Assembly (NCBI GenBank): GCA_016704485.1
Contig: JADJAA010000002.1
Coordinates: forward strand, 930,001 to 994,000
Source of the DNA: Flavobacteriales bacterium
GTDB taxonomy: Bacteria; Bacteroidota; Bacteroidia; Flavobacteriales_F; PHOS-HE28
DNA length: 64,000 bases
Direction of reading: 5' to 3'
The notes under the pieces are model-generated. The model saw only the letters and a list, made by a program, of their open reading frames with translations, made no database searches and was not told the DNA's origin. Positions 9,259 to 18,974 of this stretch are shown piece after piece. Position 1 is the stretch's first letter. Every line of letters begins with the position of its first letter. Made by a program: the position numbers and the translations under genes.

Positions 9259-9388
9259 TGATCGCGCAAGGGATCGTAGTGGAAAGCCTACCTTTCCGGC
9301 AGGCAGGCCCGTAAGCGCTGAGGTACGAAGCGTGCGGACTTGTAGCGTCCCGCCGCCATCCCGATCGTACGGCGGGAAGCCCGACCCC
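9259..9388 (+). ncRNA. Putative structured RNA / intergenic repeat upstream of acs
   Basis: The segment contains phrases that I recall as recurring in flavobacterial intergenic DNA: GCGCAAGGGATCGTAGTGGA, AAGCC, ACGAAGCGTGCGGACTTG-TAGCG and AAGCCCGACCCC. It can fold locally: GTCCCGCCG (about 9336-9344) and CGGCGGGA (about 9370-9377) form a GC-rich stem. The overlapping 82-codon open frame in this stretch is best read as a shadow of the repeat. Recurrence elsewhere is recollection, not a search result; promoter and function are unknown. Confidence 0.4.
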
Positions 9389-9459
9389 ATTGATGTGGAG
9401 CTTGCGGAACAGCAATGAGGTTGCGCCCAACTCCCGAAATAGATGAATATCTTGGCAGC

Positions 9460-11364
9460 ATGACCAAGCATTTGACCCGTATCAGGACCCAAGCGGATTA
9501 CACGTCCAGTCATGCCGCAAGTGTTGCCGACCCTGCCTCCTTTTGGGCCGCACAGGCCGAAACGTTCACCTGGCGTAAGAAATGGGACGAGACCTTGATC
9601 TGGGATTTCGAGAAGCCCGAGGTGAAGTGGTTCGCTGGGGGAAAGTTGAACATTACTGAGAACTGTTTGGATCGGCACTTGGAGGCCCGGAGCAACAAAT
9701 TGGCGATCATTTGGGAACCGAACGACCCCAAGGAAAGGCCGGAACGCCTGACCTACCGGGAGATGCATGACCGTGTGTGCAAGTACGCCAATGTTTTGAA
9801 GCGGAACGGCGTTAAGAAAGGCGATCGCGTGGCTGTCTATATGCCCATGATACCGGACCTAGTGGTTTGCGTGCTGGCCTGCGCCCGTATTGGCGCGATC
9901 CACAGTGTTGTCTTCTGCGGTTTCAGTGCGCAGAGCTTGGCCGATCGGATCAATGATGCGCAAGCCGTTGCGGTGTTATGTAGTGATGGCATGTACCGCG
10001 GCGCGAAGGAGATGCCGGTTAAAACAGTGGTGGACGAAGCGCTGGACCAATGCACTTCCGTTAAGAGCGTGATCGTGACCGAACGCGTGAAATGGAGCGT
10101 AAAAATGGTTGCGGGCCGGGACGTGTGGCTGCACGATGAATGGAAAGAAGTAAATGCTTATTGCCCCGCAGAAGCCATGGATGCGGAGGATCCGCTCTTT
10201 ATTCTATACACCAGCGGCAGTACAGGAAAGCCCAAGGGAGTTGTGCATACATGCGGTGGTTACATGGTCTATGTGGACTACAGTTTCCGCAATGTTTTTC
10301 AGGTGGAGGAAAGCGATGTCTTCTTCTGCACTGCGGATGTAGGTTGGATAACGGGTCACAGCTACATTGCTTACGGACCTACGCTGGCAGGTGCTACGCA
10401 GGTCATGTTCGAAGGTGTACCCACCTACCCGGATGCTGGCAGATTCTGGCAGATCGTGGACAAGCATGCGATAAGCATATTCTACACTGCCCCAACAGCC
10501 ATACGTAGTTTGATGGCGCACAGTATTGACCACGTTCTACCCTACTCCTTGCAGAGTTTGCGCGTATTGGGCAGTGTCGGCGAACCGATCAACGAAGAGG
10601 CGTGGCATTGGTACAGAACACACATCGGAAAAGGCAAATGTCCCATTGTTGACACGTGGTGGCAAACCGAAACAGGCGGGATCATGATCAGCTCCATTGC
10701 TGGCGCTACGGACGAGAAACCGAGCCATGCGGCCTATCCTTTACCGGGTATACAACCGGTTCTGCTCACACCTGAGGGAAAGGAGATCACCGAGAATGAA
10801 GTGGAAGGTCTGCTTTGTATGAAATTCCCATGGCCGGGTATGCTGCGCACCATCTGGGGCGATCACGAACGCTGCGGGCAGACCTATTTCAGCAGCTATA
10901 AGGGCATGTATTTTACAGGCGATGGAGCTAAGCGCGATGCGGATGGACGGTACCGGATCATCGGTCGTGTGGATGATGTGATCAATGTGAGCGGGCACCG
11001 GTTCGGCACTGCGGAGATCGAGAGTGCGATAAACACTGCAAAAGGAGTTGTGGAAAGCGCCGTAGTGGGATTCCCGCACGACATTAAAGGCCAAGGGATC
11101 TATGCGTATGTGGTCACAGAAAAACCGGTTGAAGACCCGGAGGATATGCGCGGATCCATCATTGAAGCAGTTGTTGCGAGCATCGGTCGTATTGCCAAAC
11201 CGGACAAGATCCAATTCGTAAGTGGATTGCCCAAGACCCGTAGTGGAAAGATCATGCGCAGGATCCTTCGAAAGGTTGCTGAGAACGAGATCGATAAACT
11301 CGGCGATACATCGACCCTTCTGGATCCTGATGTTGTTGACGAGATCGTTGGGGGAAAGGTGTGA
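9460..11364 (+). CDS. acs: Acetyl-CoA synthetase (AMP-forming)
   Basis: A 634-residue cytosolic enzyme that makes acetyl-CoA from acetate, ATP and CoA via acetyl-AMP. The adenylation core is shown by YTSGSTGKPKGVVHTCGGY (about residues 251-269), the WWQTETGGIMIS motif, and YFTGDGAKRDADGRY. The C-terminal lid contains GLPKTRSGKIMRRILRK with the Lys that is acetylated in regulated family members. I use the ATG at 9460 (MTKHLTRIRTQADY); an in-frame ATG at 9415 would add 15 unlikely residues. It converges on recN with 27 bp between stops. Confidence 0.97.
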   Translation: MTKHLTRIRTQADYTSSHAASVADPASFWAAQAETFTWRKKWDETLIWDFEKPEVKWFAGGKLNITENCLDRHLEARSNKLAIIWEPNDPKERPERLTYREMHDRVCKYANVLKRNGVKKGDRVAVYMPMIPDLVVCVLACARIGAIHSVVFCGFSAQSLADRINDAQAVAVLCSDGMYRGAKEMPVKTVVDEALDQCTSVKSVIVTERVKWSVKMVAGRDVWLHDEWKEVNAYCPAEAMDAEDPLFILYTSGSTGKPKGVVHTCGGYMVYVDYSFRNVFQVEESDVFFCTADVGWITGHSYIAYGPTLAGATQVMFEGVPTYPDAGRFWQIVDKHAISIFYTAPTAIRSLMAHSIDHVLPYSLQSLRVLGSVGEPINEEAWHWYRTHIGKGKCPIVDTWWQTETGGIMISSIAGATDEKPSHAAYPLPGIQPVLLTPEGKEITENEVEGLLCMKFPWPGMLRTIWGDHERCGQTYFSSYKGMYFTGDGAKRDADGRYRIIGRVDDVINVSGHRFGTAEIESAINTAKGVVESAVVGFPHDIKGQGIYAYVVTEKPVEDPEDMRGSIIEAVVASIGRIAKPDKIQFVSGLPKTRSGKIMRRILRKVAENEIDKLGDTSTLLDPDVVDEIVGGKV

Positions 11365-11391
11365 CCATCCCAAGAAGTAAATTGATCCGAA

Positions 11392-13065
11392 TCAGCCCTT
11401 CAACAACACCCGCGCGTTCTCCAAAGCGGCCTTGGTAAGCTTGCGGCCACTGAGCATTTGAGCAATAGCCTCTACGCGCTGCTCCATGGTAAGCGGCGAA
11501 ATGCTTGTCAACACCGTATTTTCAGAAGTTGCCTTGGTCACCAGCAAATGATTCTGGGCCTTACTCGCTATCTGTGGCAAGTGTGTAATAGCGAGGACCT
11601 GACGCTGTTTGCCCATGCAAGACATCAGTGTTCCTACACGATCGGCTACTTCACCACTAACTCCGGCATCTATTTCGTCGAAGATCACGGTGGGGAGATC
11701 CTGAGAATCTGCGGCCAAGCTGATCAACGCGAGCATGACGCGGCTCAACTCGCCACCGGAGGCCACTTTATCCAATGGTGCAGGGGCGCGATCGGCATTG
11801 GCACTGAATAACGCACGTATCTGATCCACACCTTGTGGACCGGGCTGTTCCGTAATCGCGTGTCCGAAAATGAATTTGGCGTGCGGCATACCGAGGTCAC
11901 GTAATTGTGTGGCAACGCGTTTGGCGAATGGGGCCATGGCCGCTACTCTAACTGCGGAGAGTGCCATTGCATCTACTTGGATAGCCTGTTGTTTCTCGCG
12001 TTCCGTTTGCGTCAGACCAGAGATCCGATCAGCGAGTGAGCCGATCGCAGCGGTGCGTGTTCGCAGGTCTTCGCGAAGTGCGATGAGTTCCTCTGTACTC
12101 TTTACACGATGTTTTTGAAGCAAGCTCTGGATCCTATCGATCCGTTCTCTGAGCAGTGCAGCTTGCTCTGGATCCATGGATACTTTCGTCGCAAGATCAT
12201 CTGCTGTAGCAGCAATATCCTGTAGCTCGATGGCCACGCTACTGATGCGGTCCAACAAACCATTGACCTGTGGATCGAACTTGGATGGTTTTGTTAGCGT
12301 TTGCCGGAGTTTTGTCAAGATGCTAAGCGCGCCGCGCTCGGCATTTACACCTTCTTCAACAACACCGAGAGCTTTGATCAACTCACTGGCATTTTCGGCA
12401 CGCGCCATTGCGTGATCGATGCGTTCCAACTCCCCTTCTTCCAATGAAGCTTCATCCAGTTCATTCAATTGGAAGTTGAAAAGATCCAACTCATTCCTTG
12501 CTTTGAGTTCCCGTTCCTTCAGTTCATCCAATTCTTTCACCAATGCCCGCCAGAGGGAGTAATTAGCCGTGAATGCGACAACTTCTCCAGCTTGCTCTGC
12601 AACATTATCGATCAATCCCAATTGAAACCGAGGGTCGTTCAACAACAACGTGTGGTGCTGGCTATGAATGTGCACCAAACGCTCACCCAGATCCCGGAGT
12701 TGATCCAGCCTCACGGGTGTATCGTTTATAAAAGCACGTGATCTTCCTGAACCGCCGTCCCGCTCTCTTACCGGCTCCAATTGCCTACGGATAATGGTAT
12801 TCTTGTCATAGGGCAATTCATTCTTTTCGAACCACCCCTTCAGATCCAGACCGCCTATCTCAACCTCCAGTTCAATGATGCAGCGTTTGCTCGGATCGCG
12901 ATGAGCACCCGTCTCTGCGCGTTCTCCCATGGCCAAGCCCAGCGCACCGATAAGGATGCTCTTGCCACTACCCGTTTCACCGGTAATGATCGTAAGCTCC
13001 TTACCCAAGGAAAGGTCAAGTTCCTCGATCAGCAAGTAGTTGCGGATATGCAAGCGGCGAAGCAT
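11392..13065 (-). CDS. recN: DNA repair protein RecN
   Basis: A 557-residue SMC-like ATPase acting in double-strand break repair. Walker A is GETGSGKSILIGAL near residue 30, the ABC signature is SGGELSRVMLALISLA near 450, and Walker B is TVIFDEIDAGVSGEVADRVG. A long coiled-coil region lies between (about 160-360). It is the last gene of the block bamD-rpb6-coaBC-DUF4835-recN, an order I know as typical for Flavobacteriia, though here a 330-bp gap separates it from DUF4835. Confidence 0.97.
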   Translation of the reverse strand: MLRRLHIRNYLLIEELDLSLGKELTIITGETGSGKSILIGALGLAMGERAETGAHRDPSKRCIIELEVEIGGLDLKGWFEKNELPYDKNTIIRRQLEPVRERDGGSGRSRAFINDTPVRLDQLRDLGERLVHIHSQHHTLLLNDPRFQLGLIDNVAEQAGEVVAFTANYSLWRALVKELDELKERELKARNELDLFNFQLNELDEASLEEGELERIDHAMARAENASELIKALGVVEEGVNAERGALSILTKLRQTLTKPSKFDPQVNGLLDRISSVAIELQDIAATADDLATKVSMDPEQAALLRERIDRIQSLLQKHRVKSTEELIALREDLRTRTAAIGSLADRISGLTQTEREKQQAIQVDAMALSAVRVAAMAPFAKRVATQLRDLGMPHAKFIFGHAITEQPGPQGVDQIRALFSANADRAPAPLDKVASGGELSRVMLALISLAADSQDLPTVIFDEIDAGVSGEVADRVGTLMSCMGKQRQVLAITHLPQIASKAQNHLLVTKATSENTVLTSISPLTMEQRVEAIAQMLSGRKLTKAALENARVLLKG

Positions 13066-13396
13066 TGGGGGCTATTCGTGAATGCTGATGGGTAAGAATG
13101 GAACGCTGATAACACGGAAAGAAATGATGAACGCTGATAGAAAAAGGAATCAGAGTCGGTTTCTTGAATATTGCCTAATGAGGTCTGGATGTGAGGTAAG
13201 TGAGATTTGACCCTAAGCACGGTTTGCTATCGGGTAAGCACATGGATAGACTCTAGCAAATTGGAATACATACGAAGTTGTTATTTAGCATGCAGAGAAA
13301 AGTAAGATCGCTTATACATCTTTAGGCATGATCCTTTTCAGTAGGTCATCGTCCATCTGGACAGTATGGACCAACTACCGAGAACCTTTCACTGAA
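13066..13396. other. Intergenic region between DUF4835 gene and recN
   Basis: About 330 bp without a supported gene. Near 13080-13150 there are short imperfect repeats of the type GAACGCTGATA / GAATGCTGATG. No terminator or promoter stands out. Confidence 0.4.
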
Positions 13397-14305
13397 CTAA
13401 GATCCCCGCATCATATTCTGATACTGACTAATGTGGCCTGGATCGATGATCTGCAGGGTGTTGAACAACTTCGATTTCTCACCGGGTTCAGCAGGTTTGA
13501 AGACCTCTACGATCTCTTGATATTTCGCATTGAAGAAAACTTGGAGGTTGTAGCTCGCTGGTTTAGCTTGATGTACGGTCTTCAGCTTTTCGATCTCGGT
13601 TGCGATGGTCTTACGGGTTGCCGCAGCATCCTCGGTCATAGCATCCATGCCAAGTCTATGGTAGTTGTAAAGTAATTCGCGCAAGGGCCTGAATACGCTT
13701 TGCTGTTGATTGTCCAGCAACCAATACCGGTTGCGTTGATCCTCGAATGCTTTCCAACCGGACTCGCTTGCGTTCTGTGCATTGTTGACGATCTGTTGCG
13801 CCTGATTGTAAAAATCGGTACCTCCCAATGGGGCAAATGTGTCTCCATCCACTCCGAGAATGAAATAAGCGTAATACCCCAATAGCGACGACAAATTGCT
13901 TATGAACCGCTGAGGCGTGAATTCGATCTGGGTATTCTCCAAGAAATTGAATTGCACGTTATTGTCCACAAGGTCGATCACCGGACTGTTGTAATCACTA
14001 CCGAAAACCGGGCGAGCATAGATGATCTGCAAGGACCCTTCGAACCTATCGGTTGCGGGTTGGCTGCTGATCGTAAGAAGAATATTGATATCGATCCTCT
14101 CGCTCGGTGCGTAATTCAGGTTGGTGAACCGCCGGTTCTGATAGAATTCCTTGATCGCTAATTCCAAGGATTGGAAAACACGCGGCTGCGCTGTTGCGAC
14201 CTGAGGTGCGATCACACTCGCTTGGCAATTGAACTCCTGTGCTTTCACAAGGGTCGGTGTGAAAAGAGCAACGAATAAGGCTAATAAGGCTGAATATTTC
14301 CGCAT
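13397..14305 (-). CDS. DUF4835 family protein
   Basis: A 302-residue secreted protein with a signal peptide (MRKYSALLALFVALFTPTLVKA). The body contains the family-like phrases FYQNRRFTNLNY, YARPVFGSDYNSPVIDLVDN and LSSLLGYYAYFILGVDGDTF, which I recognise as DUF4835, a Bacteroidota-specific periplasmic family of unknown function. Its start lies 3 bp after the coaBC stop, so they are one transcript. Conserved linkage with coaBC and recN supports the call but does not explain the role. Confidence 0.9.
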   Translation of the reverse strand: MRKYSALLALFVALFTPTLVKAQEFNCQASVIAPQVATAQPRVFQSLELAIKEFYQNRRFTNLNYAPSERIDINILLTISSQPATDRFEGSLQIIYARPVFGSDYNSPVIDLVDNNVQFNFLENTQIEFTPQRFISNLSSLLGYYAYFILGVDGDTFAPLGGTDFYNQAQQIVNNAQNASESGWKAFEDQRNRYWLLDNQQQSVFRPLRELLYNYHRLGMDAMTEDAAATRKTIATEIEKLKTVHQAKPASYNLQVFFNAKYQEIVEVFKPAEPGEKSKLFNTLQIIDPGHISQYQNMMRGS

Positions 14306-14308
14306 GGT

Positions 14309-15508
14309 CTAGAAAAGCGTTTCCAAGTGGTCTAAGATAGCACGCGCAGTAGCGGACTTTGACAATAACGGAAGAACTTCAGGATCCGTGCCCTTTTGGA
14401 TCATTGTTACTTTATTGGTATCGTGACCAAATCCGGCACCTTCATCCTTCAACGAATTAAGCACGATCAGGTCCAGGTTCTTGCGCTCCAGTTTTTCTTG
14501 AGCATTGGCTAATGCATTATTCGTTTCCAATGCGAACCCGATCAGTTTCTGGTGCTTTGGTTTGTTGCTGCCCATCCACGCGAGAATATCCTCGGTACTC
14601 TCCAAGGAGATCTCCAGGATGGCATTTTTCTTCTTGATCTTTTCACCCGACGCGTTGGACGGCCGAAAATCCGCCACAGCTGCAGCCATTATCACCGCCT
14701 CACATTCTGGAGAGATCCTTCGGCACGCTTCAGCCATTTCAGCTGCAGTGACCACATCGGTCCGTGTAATGCCCGTAACCGTTGTTGTAAGAGCAACAGG
14801 CCCTGTGACCAACTCGACGTATGCTCCTCGTTGCGCTGCCTCCTCAGCTAGTGCGAAACCCATTTTACCACTTGATCGGTTGCCGATGTAGCGCACTGGG
14901 TCGATCGGTTCCTGTGTTGGTCCAGCCGAGATCAGGATTCGCTTCCCATTGAGCTTGCTATTTCCAACAAGGTCAGCATGTAATCGGGCAACGATCTCTT
15001 CCGGTTCAGTCATGCGTCCTTCACCGCTCAATCCGCTGGCCAGGTCTCCGCTATCGGGGCCAATGGTAATAACTCCATGTTCCCGGATCCTTTCCAAATT
15101 CGCCTGCGTAGTTGCATCCCGGAACATCTCCAGGTCCATAGCCGGGGCTATATAAACCGGGCATGAGGCACTAAGGAAACAAGCCATCAGCAAATTATCG
15201 CATTCTCCGTGGGCCATTTTGGAGATTGTATTCGCGGATGCTGGAGCTATGAGCAGCACATCGGCCCAACGCGCCAAATGCACGTGATCATTCCATGTAC
15301 TTTCTCCGGTAACCAGTTCGGTGAGCGCTTGTCTACCACTAACCGTGGCAAGTGTCAGCGGCGTAACAAAGTCATGCGCAGCGCGGGTCATGACCACTTG
15401 TACTTGTGCACCGGCCTTTACCAGTTCGCGCACTAAATGCCCAGACTTATAGGCCGCAATGCTCCCTGTTACACATAGTAGCACATTACGATGGAACAAT
15501 GGGCGCAT
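14309..15508 (-). CDS. coaBC: Bifunctional CoaBC (PPC decarboxylase / PPC synthetase)
   Basis: A 399-residue flavoenzyme of coenzyme A synthesis. It joins 4'-phosphopantothenate to cysteine (CoaB, C-terminal half) and decarboxylates the product (CoaC, N-terminal half). CoaC features: TGSIAAYKSGHLVRELVKAG, the His of NDHVHLARWAD, IAPASANTISKMAHG and APAMDLEMF in the place of PXMNXXMW. CoaB features: SAGPTQEPIDPVRYIGNRSS and the Lys-rich KIKKKNAILEISLE loop. Length is normal. It lies between rpb6 and DUF4835 on the same strand. Confidence 0.96.
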   Translation of the reverse strand: MRPLFHRNVLLCVTGSIAAYKSGHLVRELVKAGAQVQVVMTRAAHDFVTPLTLATVSGRQALTELVTGESTWNDHVHLARWADVLLIAPASANTISKMAHGECDNLLMACFLSASCPVYIAPAMDLEMFRDATTQANLERIREHGVITIGPDSGDLASGLSGEGRMTEPEEIVARLHADLVGNSKLNGKRILISAGPTQEPIDPVRYIGNRSSGKMGFALAEEAAQRGAYVELVTGPVALTTTVTGITRTDVVTAAEMAEACRRISPECEAVIMAAAVADFRPSNASGEKIKKKNAILEISLESTEDILAWMGSNKPKHQKLIGFALETNNALANAQEKLERKNLDLIVLNSLKDEGAGFGHDTNKVTMIQKGTDPEVLPLLSKSATARAILDHLETLF

Positions 15509-15605
15509 GTATTCGAAATTGAAATGTTCAACCCTCGCGGCCGATCACTACATTCCATTGTAAAAATTGATCTTGTAGCGAGCGCAACGCGCTACGTACA
15601 AAGGA

Positions 15606-15944
15606 CTATGCCTCTTTCTTAACCTCCACTACAGGCTCTGGACGACGGAAGTAGGTCTTGCCTTCAAGCATTTCCTGAATTGCCAATGCAGCAGGTTTGG
15701 GCATACGCTCGTAATGGCGGCTGACCTCGATCTGTTCGCGGTTCTCATATACCTCCTCAATGTTCTCGCCGACGATCGCGAACTCCTCCAGTTTGGCGTT
15801 CAATTCCTCTTTGATCTGCACGCTGATCTGATTTGCGCGTTTGCCAAGAATGGCAACAGATTCGTACACATTTCCGGTCTCTGTATCGAGCAAGGAAACA
15901 TCACGGGTGATCGTACTCTTGGCTGCAGTCTGTTTGGTGTTCAT
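15606..15944 (-). CDS. RNA polymerase omega subunit, Rpb6-type
   Basis: A 112-residue protein. The phrases NVYESVAILGKRANQISVQI and EEFAIVGENIEEVYENREQ identify the Bacteroidota Rpb6/omega family, which occupies the RpoZ position in RNA polymerase. It lies 8 bp from the bamD stop codon and is followed by coaBC, as in related genomes. A Pro-rich C-terminal tail (residues about 95-112) is likely unstructured. Confidence 0.9.
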   Translation of the reverse strand: MNTKQTAAKSTITRDVSLLDTETGNVYESVAILGKRANQISVQIKEELNAKLEEFAIVGENIEEVYENREQIEVSRHYERMPKPAALAIQEMLEGKTYFRRPEPVVEVKKEA

Positions 15945-15952
15945 TTTCAGGG

Positions 15953-16801
15953 TCAGTTCTTGTTCTTCGCTATAGCGTTTGTAAGGTCCCGGTGCAATTT
16001 ATCGGCATCCGGAAGCACTACACTTTGCGGATAGGCATCCGCGAAATTATGATAACTCTTGATAGCAGCGTTCAAACGCTCCAATTTCTTTTCTTCCACA
16101 CTGTTCTGTGCCAACTCAAAATCACTCTTCAGTATGAGCAGCATTGCATCTTCCTTAAAGCGGGAATTGGGCCATTCGCGGATGAAATTGAGGAACGCCA
16201 CACTAGCTGCTTGGTAATTACGCATGTGGTAATATTGATCCGCACCGTGATAGGCTTTCACCTCCAATTTAGTGCGCATCTCATCCATCAGTTTATTGGA
16301 GCTATCCTTCAATGCAGTATTCGGGTATCTTACAAGAAACAGTTGCAACTGGTCCATTGCAGTGCGTGTTTCGCCTTGGTCCAACTCATAATTCGGAGAG
16401 TTCTTGTAAAAACAGATGGCACTTAAAAAAGCACATTCCTCTGAATACTGGCTCTTCGGAAAGGTGCGCGTAAAATTGCTTAGGTAATAACCCGCCAAGG
16501 TGTAATCCTTCATCCCGTAGAAGGACTTTGCGTGGAGATAGTTCACGCGTTCGCTTTTCACAGTTGAACGGTAAGCCACCACTAATTCCTCCAATAGCGG
16601 CACGGCCCTATCATAGCTCTCCTTATCATAATACTTCTCCGCAACGGCCAATTTGAACTCCAAACTATCGCTTTTAAGAGCACGCGTGAATTCACTGCAT
16701 GACGTAAGCGTGGTGCTGCCCCCGATAACGAAGAACGACCAAGCCACCGCTATGACGATCGTAATTGCCCAGGATCTGCTTTTCGTGAGATTATTGACCA
16801 A
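15953..16801 (-). CDS. bamD: Outer membrane protein assembly factor BamD
   Basis: A 282-residue lipoprotein of the BAM complex, anchored to the inner leaflet of the outer membrane. It has an N-terminal hydrophobic segment and a lipobox-like LTSC ending near residue 35. The remainder is built of TPR-like repeats: EKYYDKESYDRAVPLLEELV, AGYYLSNFTRTFPKSQYSEE, and a C-terminal set ending HNFADAYPQS. An earlier start is possible but the signal segment fits this one. It is the first gene of the bamD-rpb6-coaBC-DUF4835 transcript. Confidence 0.92.
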   Translation of the reverse strand: MVNNLTKSRSWAITIVIAVAWSFFVIGGSTTLTSCSEFTRALKSDSLEFKLAVAEKYYDKESYDRAVPLLEELVVAYRSTVKSERVNYLHAKSFYGMKDYTLAGYYLSNFTRTFPKSQYSEECAFLSAICFYKNSPNYELDQGETRTAMDQLQLFLVRYPNTALKDSSNKLMDEMRTKLEVKAYHGADQYYHMRNYQAASVAFLNFIREWPNSRFKEDAMLLILKSDFELAQNSVEEKKLERLNAAIKSYHNFADAYPQSVVLPDADKLHRDLTNAIAKNKN

Positions 16802-16951
16802 AAGTATGGATGGTATTAATCGGGTATATTCAGCCTAAATTCCTCATTTCAAGGAGATTTTCAACTGAAAGGCCGCAAAGGTAAGTTGTTCGTTCCGAAC
16901 TGGCGCAATTCCCATTCCAACGTTCAGTGGATAATAAACGGACAGAAGATG

Positions 16952-16980
16952 TTGACGGTATGTTGACTCGGTTACCTTTG
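16952..16980 (+). promoter_or_regulatory. Bacteroidota-type promoter (-33 TTG / -7 TACCTTTG)
   Basis: TTG at 16952-16954 and TACCTTTG at 16973-16980 are separated by 18 bp. The second box matches the published Bacteroidota -7 consensus TAnnTTTG exactly. It would start transcription near 16985, leaving a leader of about 40 bp before the ATG at 17028. Confidence 0.6.
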
Positions 16981-17027
16981 CGCGAACCCCGAAATGGGCT
17001 TTACACCTAAAAACGAACGTTCCTACT

Positions 17028-18272
17028 ATGAACGATATTTTTGATAAGATCCGCGAGGACATGGGCCCAATTGGCCGCCACCACAAGCAAAGTCATGGTT
17101 ACTTCAGCTTTCCGAAATTGGAAGGAGAACTTGGAGCGCACATGAAATTCCGAGGCAAGGATGTTCTTGTTTGGAGCCTGAATAACTACTTAGGATTGGC
17201 CAACCACCCGGAGATACGTGAAGTGGATGCCCAAGCCGCAAAAGATTGGGGCATGGCCTACCCAATGGGTGCCCGCATGATGAGCGGACAGACCAAATAT
17301 CATGAACAGCTCGAAGATGAATTGAGCAAATTCATGGGCAAGGAGGATTCATTCCTGCTCAACTTCGGTTACCAGGGCTGCATGAGCTGCATCGAGGCGC
17401 TTCTTTCCCGGCATGATGTTCTGGTCTATGACAGCGAGTCACATGCTTGCATGATCGACGGTGCACGTTTGCATCACGGTAAGCGCTTCGTCTTCCAACA
17501 CAATGACATGGCGAGCTTCGAAAAGCAATTGGAGCACGCTCGTAAGATCACTGAAAAGACCGGTGGTGGTATTTTGGTAATGACCGAAGGTGTATTCGGC
17601 ATGGCCGGCGACCAAGGCAAACTAAAAGAGATCGTTGCATACAAGAAGAAATACAACTTCCGTCTATTCATTGATGATGCGCATGGGTTCGGTATGATGG
17701 GCCGCGATGGCCGTGGAACTGCCGATGCACAAGGCGTTATGGACGATATCGATGTGTACTTCGGGACGTTCGCAAAATCCATGGCCAGCATTGGCGCGTT
17801 CATCAGCGGTCCAGAGGACATCATGATGTACATGCGCTACAACATGCGCAGCCAAGTGTATGCGAAAAGCTTACCCATGCCGATCGTTATCGGGGCCTTG
17901 AAGCGCTTGGATATGATCCGCTCACGTCCTGAGTTATCGGAGAAATTGTGGACTATTACCAACGCATTGCAAACGGGCTTAAAAGAAGCTGGCCTTGATA
18001 TTGGCATGACCAATAGTTGTGTAACCCCGGTGTACATGAATGGCGGCGTCCCTGAGGCGACCAACGCCATTGTGGACCTGAGGGAGAACAACGGCATATT
18101 CTGCAGCATCGTAGTGTACCCGGTGATCCCGAAAGACACTATCCTGCTCCGCTTGATCCCAACTGCAGCCCATTCCATGGAGGACGTGAACTATACCGTG
18201 GGCCACTTCAAAAAGGTCCAAGAGAAGTTATTGGCAGGTGAATACAAGGGTGAGACGGTTGCTTCATTCTAG
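17028..18272 (+). CDS. Alpha-oxoamine synthase (serine palmitoyltransferase-like)
   Basis: A 414-residue PLP enzyme of the SPT/KBL/AONS/ALAS family, which condenses an amino acid with an acyl-CoA. Visible: VWSLNNYLGLANHPE, the substrate-loop LLNFGYQGCMSCIEALLS, IDDAHGFGMMGRDGRG for the PLP-binding Asp/His, and GTFAKSMASIGAF with the Schiff-base Lys. Members with this N-terminus in Bacteroidota are annotated as serine palmitoyltransferase for sphingolipid synthesis; a cysteate-using enzyme for sulfonolipids is an alternative. Substrate choice cannot be read from sequence alone. It is a monocistronic gene with its own promoter. Confidence 0.85.
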   Translation: MNDIFDKIREDMGPIGRHHKQSHGYFSFPKLEGELGAHMKFRGKDVLVWSLNNYLGLANHPEIREVDAQAAKDWGMAYPMGARMMSGQTKYHEQLEDELSKFMGKEDSFLLNFGYQGCMSCIEALLSRHDVLVYDSESHACMIDGARLHHGKRFVFQHNDMASFEKQLEHARKITEKTGGGILVMTEGVFGMAGDQGKLKEIVAYKKKYNFRLFIDDAHGFGMMGRDGRGTADAQGVMDDIDVYFGTFAKSMASIGAFISGPEDIMMYMRYNMRSQVYAKSLPMPIVIGALKRLDMIRSRPELSEKLWTITNALQTGLKEAGLDIGMTNSCVTPVYMNGGVPEATNAIVDLRENNGIFCSIVVYPVIPKDTILLRLIPTAAHSMEDVNYTVGHFKKVQEKLLAGEYKGETVASF

Positions 18273-18416
18273 TGCTGTTCAGGTATTCCTGTTGAGTTGA
18301 TACACTAGTATCGACCTTTCAAATTACTGCCATTTTCCGATCAACGACCAGTGGTTAATTGCTTTAAGAACGTTCAGGTACGTCTCTACCCATAACGCAC
18401 GATAATTAACTTATCC

Positions 18417-18974
18417 ATGCAGATCGCTATCATTTCGTCAAGTGTTCGAACGGGTCGTAAAAGTCACAATGCAGCTTTGCATTTGAAACGCACGTTGGAG
18501 GAAACACCAAACACAGTTGACCTATTGGACCTCAGTACATTCAACTTCCCGATCTTCGAGGAACGATTGAAGTTCATGAAACAACCATCAATGGCCGTTC
18601 TGGACTTCGCCGAGCGATTCCGAAAAGCTGATGGCGTGATCATCGTTACCCCAGAATACAACGGTAGTTTTCCGGCCAGTTTGAAGAATGTGATCGATCT
18701 CCTCACAGAGGATTGGAAGGGCAAACCGGTTTCCATTTGCACTGCTTCCAGTGGCATGTTCGCCGGTACACAGGTGATGGTACAGTTAGTGTTCCCACTA
18801 TGGAAGATCAAGGCTTGGGTGGTACCCTCCTCGATGCAAGTACCCAAAGTTCAGGAAGCCTTTGGCGATGATGGCTCGGTATTGCAAGATGCCGAAGGCT
18901 GGGAGCGCCGTACCAAGCTGTTCCTTGATGATCTGGGATGGGCGATGGAGGCGAGACGAAGGATGGATTCCTGA
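18417..18974 (+). CDS. NAD(P)H-dependent FMN reductase family protein
   Basis: A 185-residue flavodoxin-fold protein. The FMN phosphate loop is SSSVRTGRKSHNAALHL near residue 6, and VIIVTPEYNGSFPASLKNVI (about residues 76-95) is the family hallmark around the isoalloxazine site. Length is normal. It probably reduces FMN or quinones. It is separated from the upstream gene by 144 bp and is followed by a short AT/GA-rich repeat tract. Confidence 0.9.
   Translation: MQIAIISSSVRTGRKSHNAALHLKRTLEETPNTVDLLDLSTFNFPIFEERLKFMKQPSMAVLDFAERFRKADGVIIVTPEYNGSFPASLKNVIDLLTEDWKGKPVSICTASSGMFAGTQVMVQLVFPLWKIKAWVVPSSMQVPKVQEAFGDDGSVLQDAEGWERRTKLFLDDLGWAMEARRRMDS

Noticed and set aside
9170..9418. 82-codon plus-strand frame upstream of acs
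   Set aside because: It runs through the repeat-like element and its residues (ARDRSGKP...) reflect that repeat, not a protein.
9244..9768. 174-codon minus-strand frame overlapping the start of acs
   Set aside because: It lies opposite the well-supported acs coding frame and the repeat; shadow frame.
10741..11373. 210-codon minus-strand frame inside acs
   Set aside because: Opposite strand of an intact enzyme gene; no own signature.
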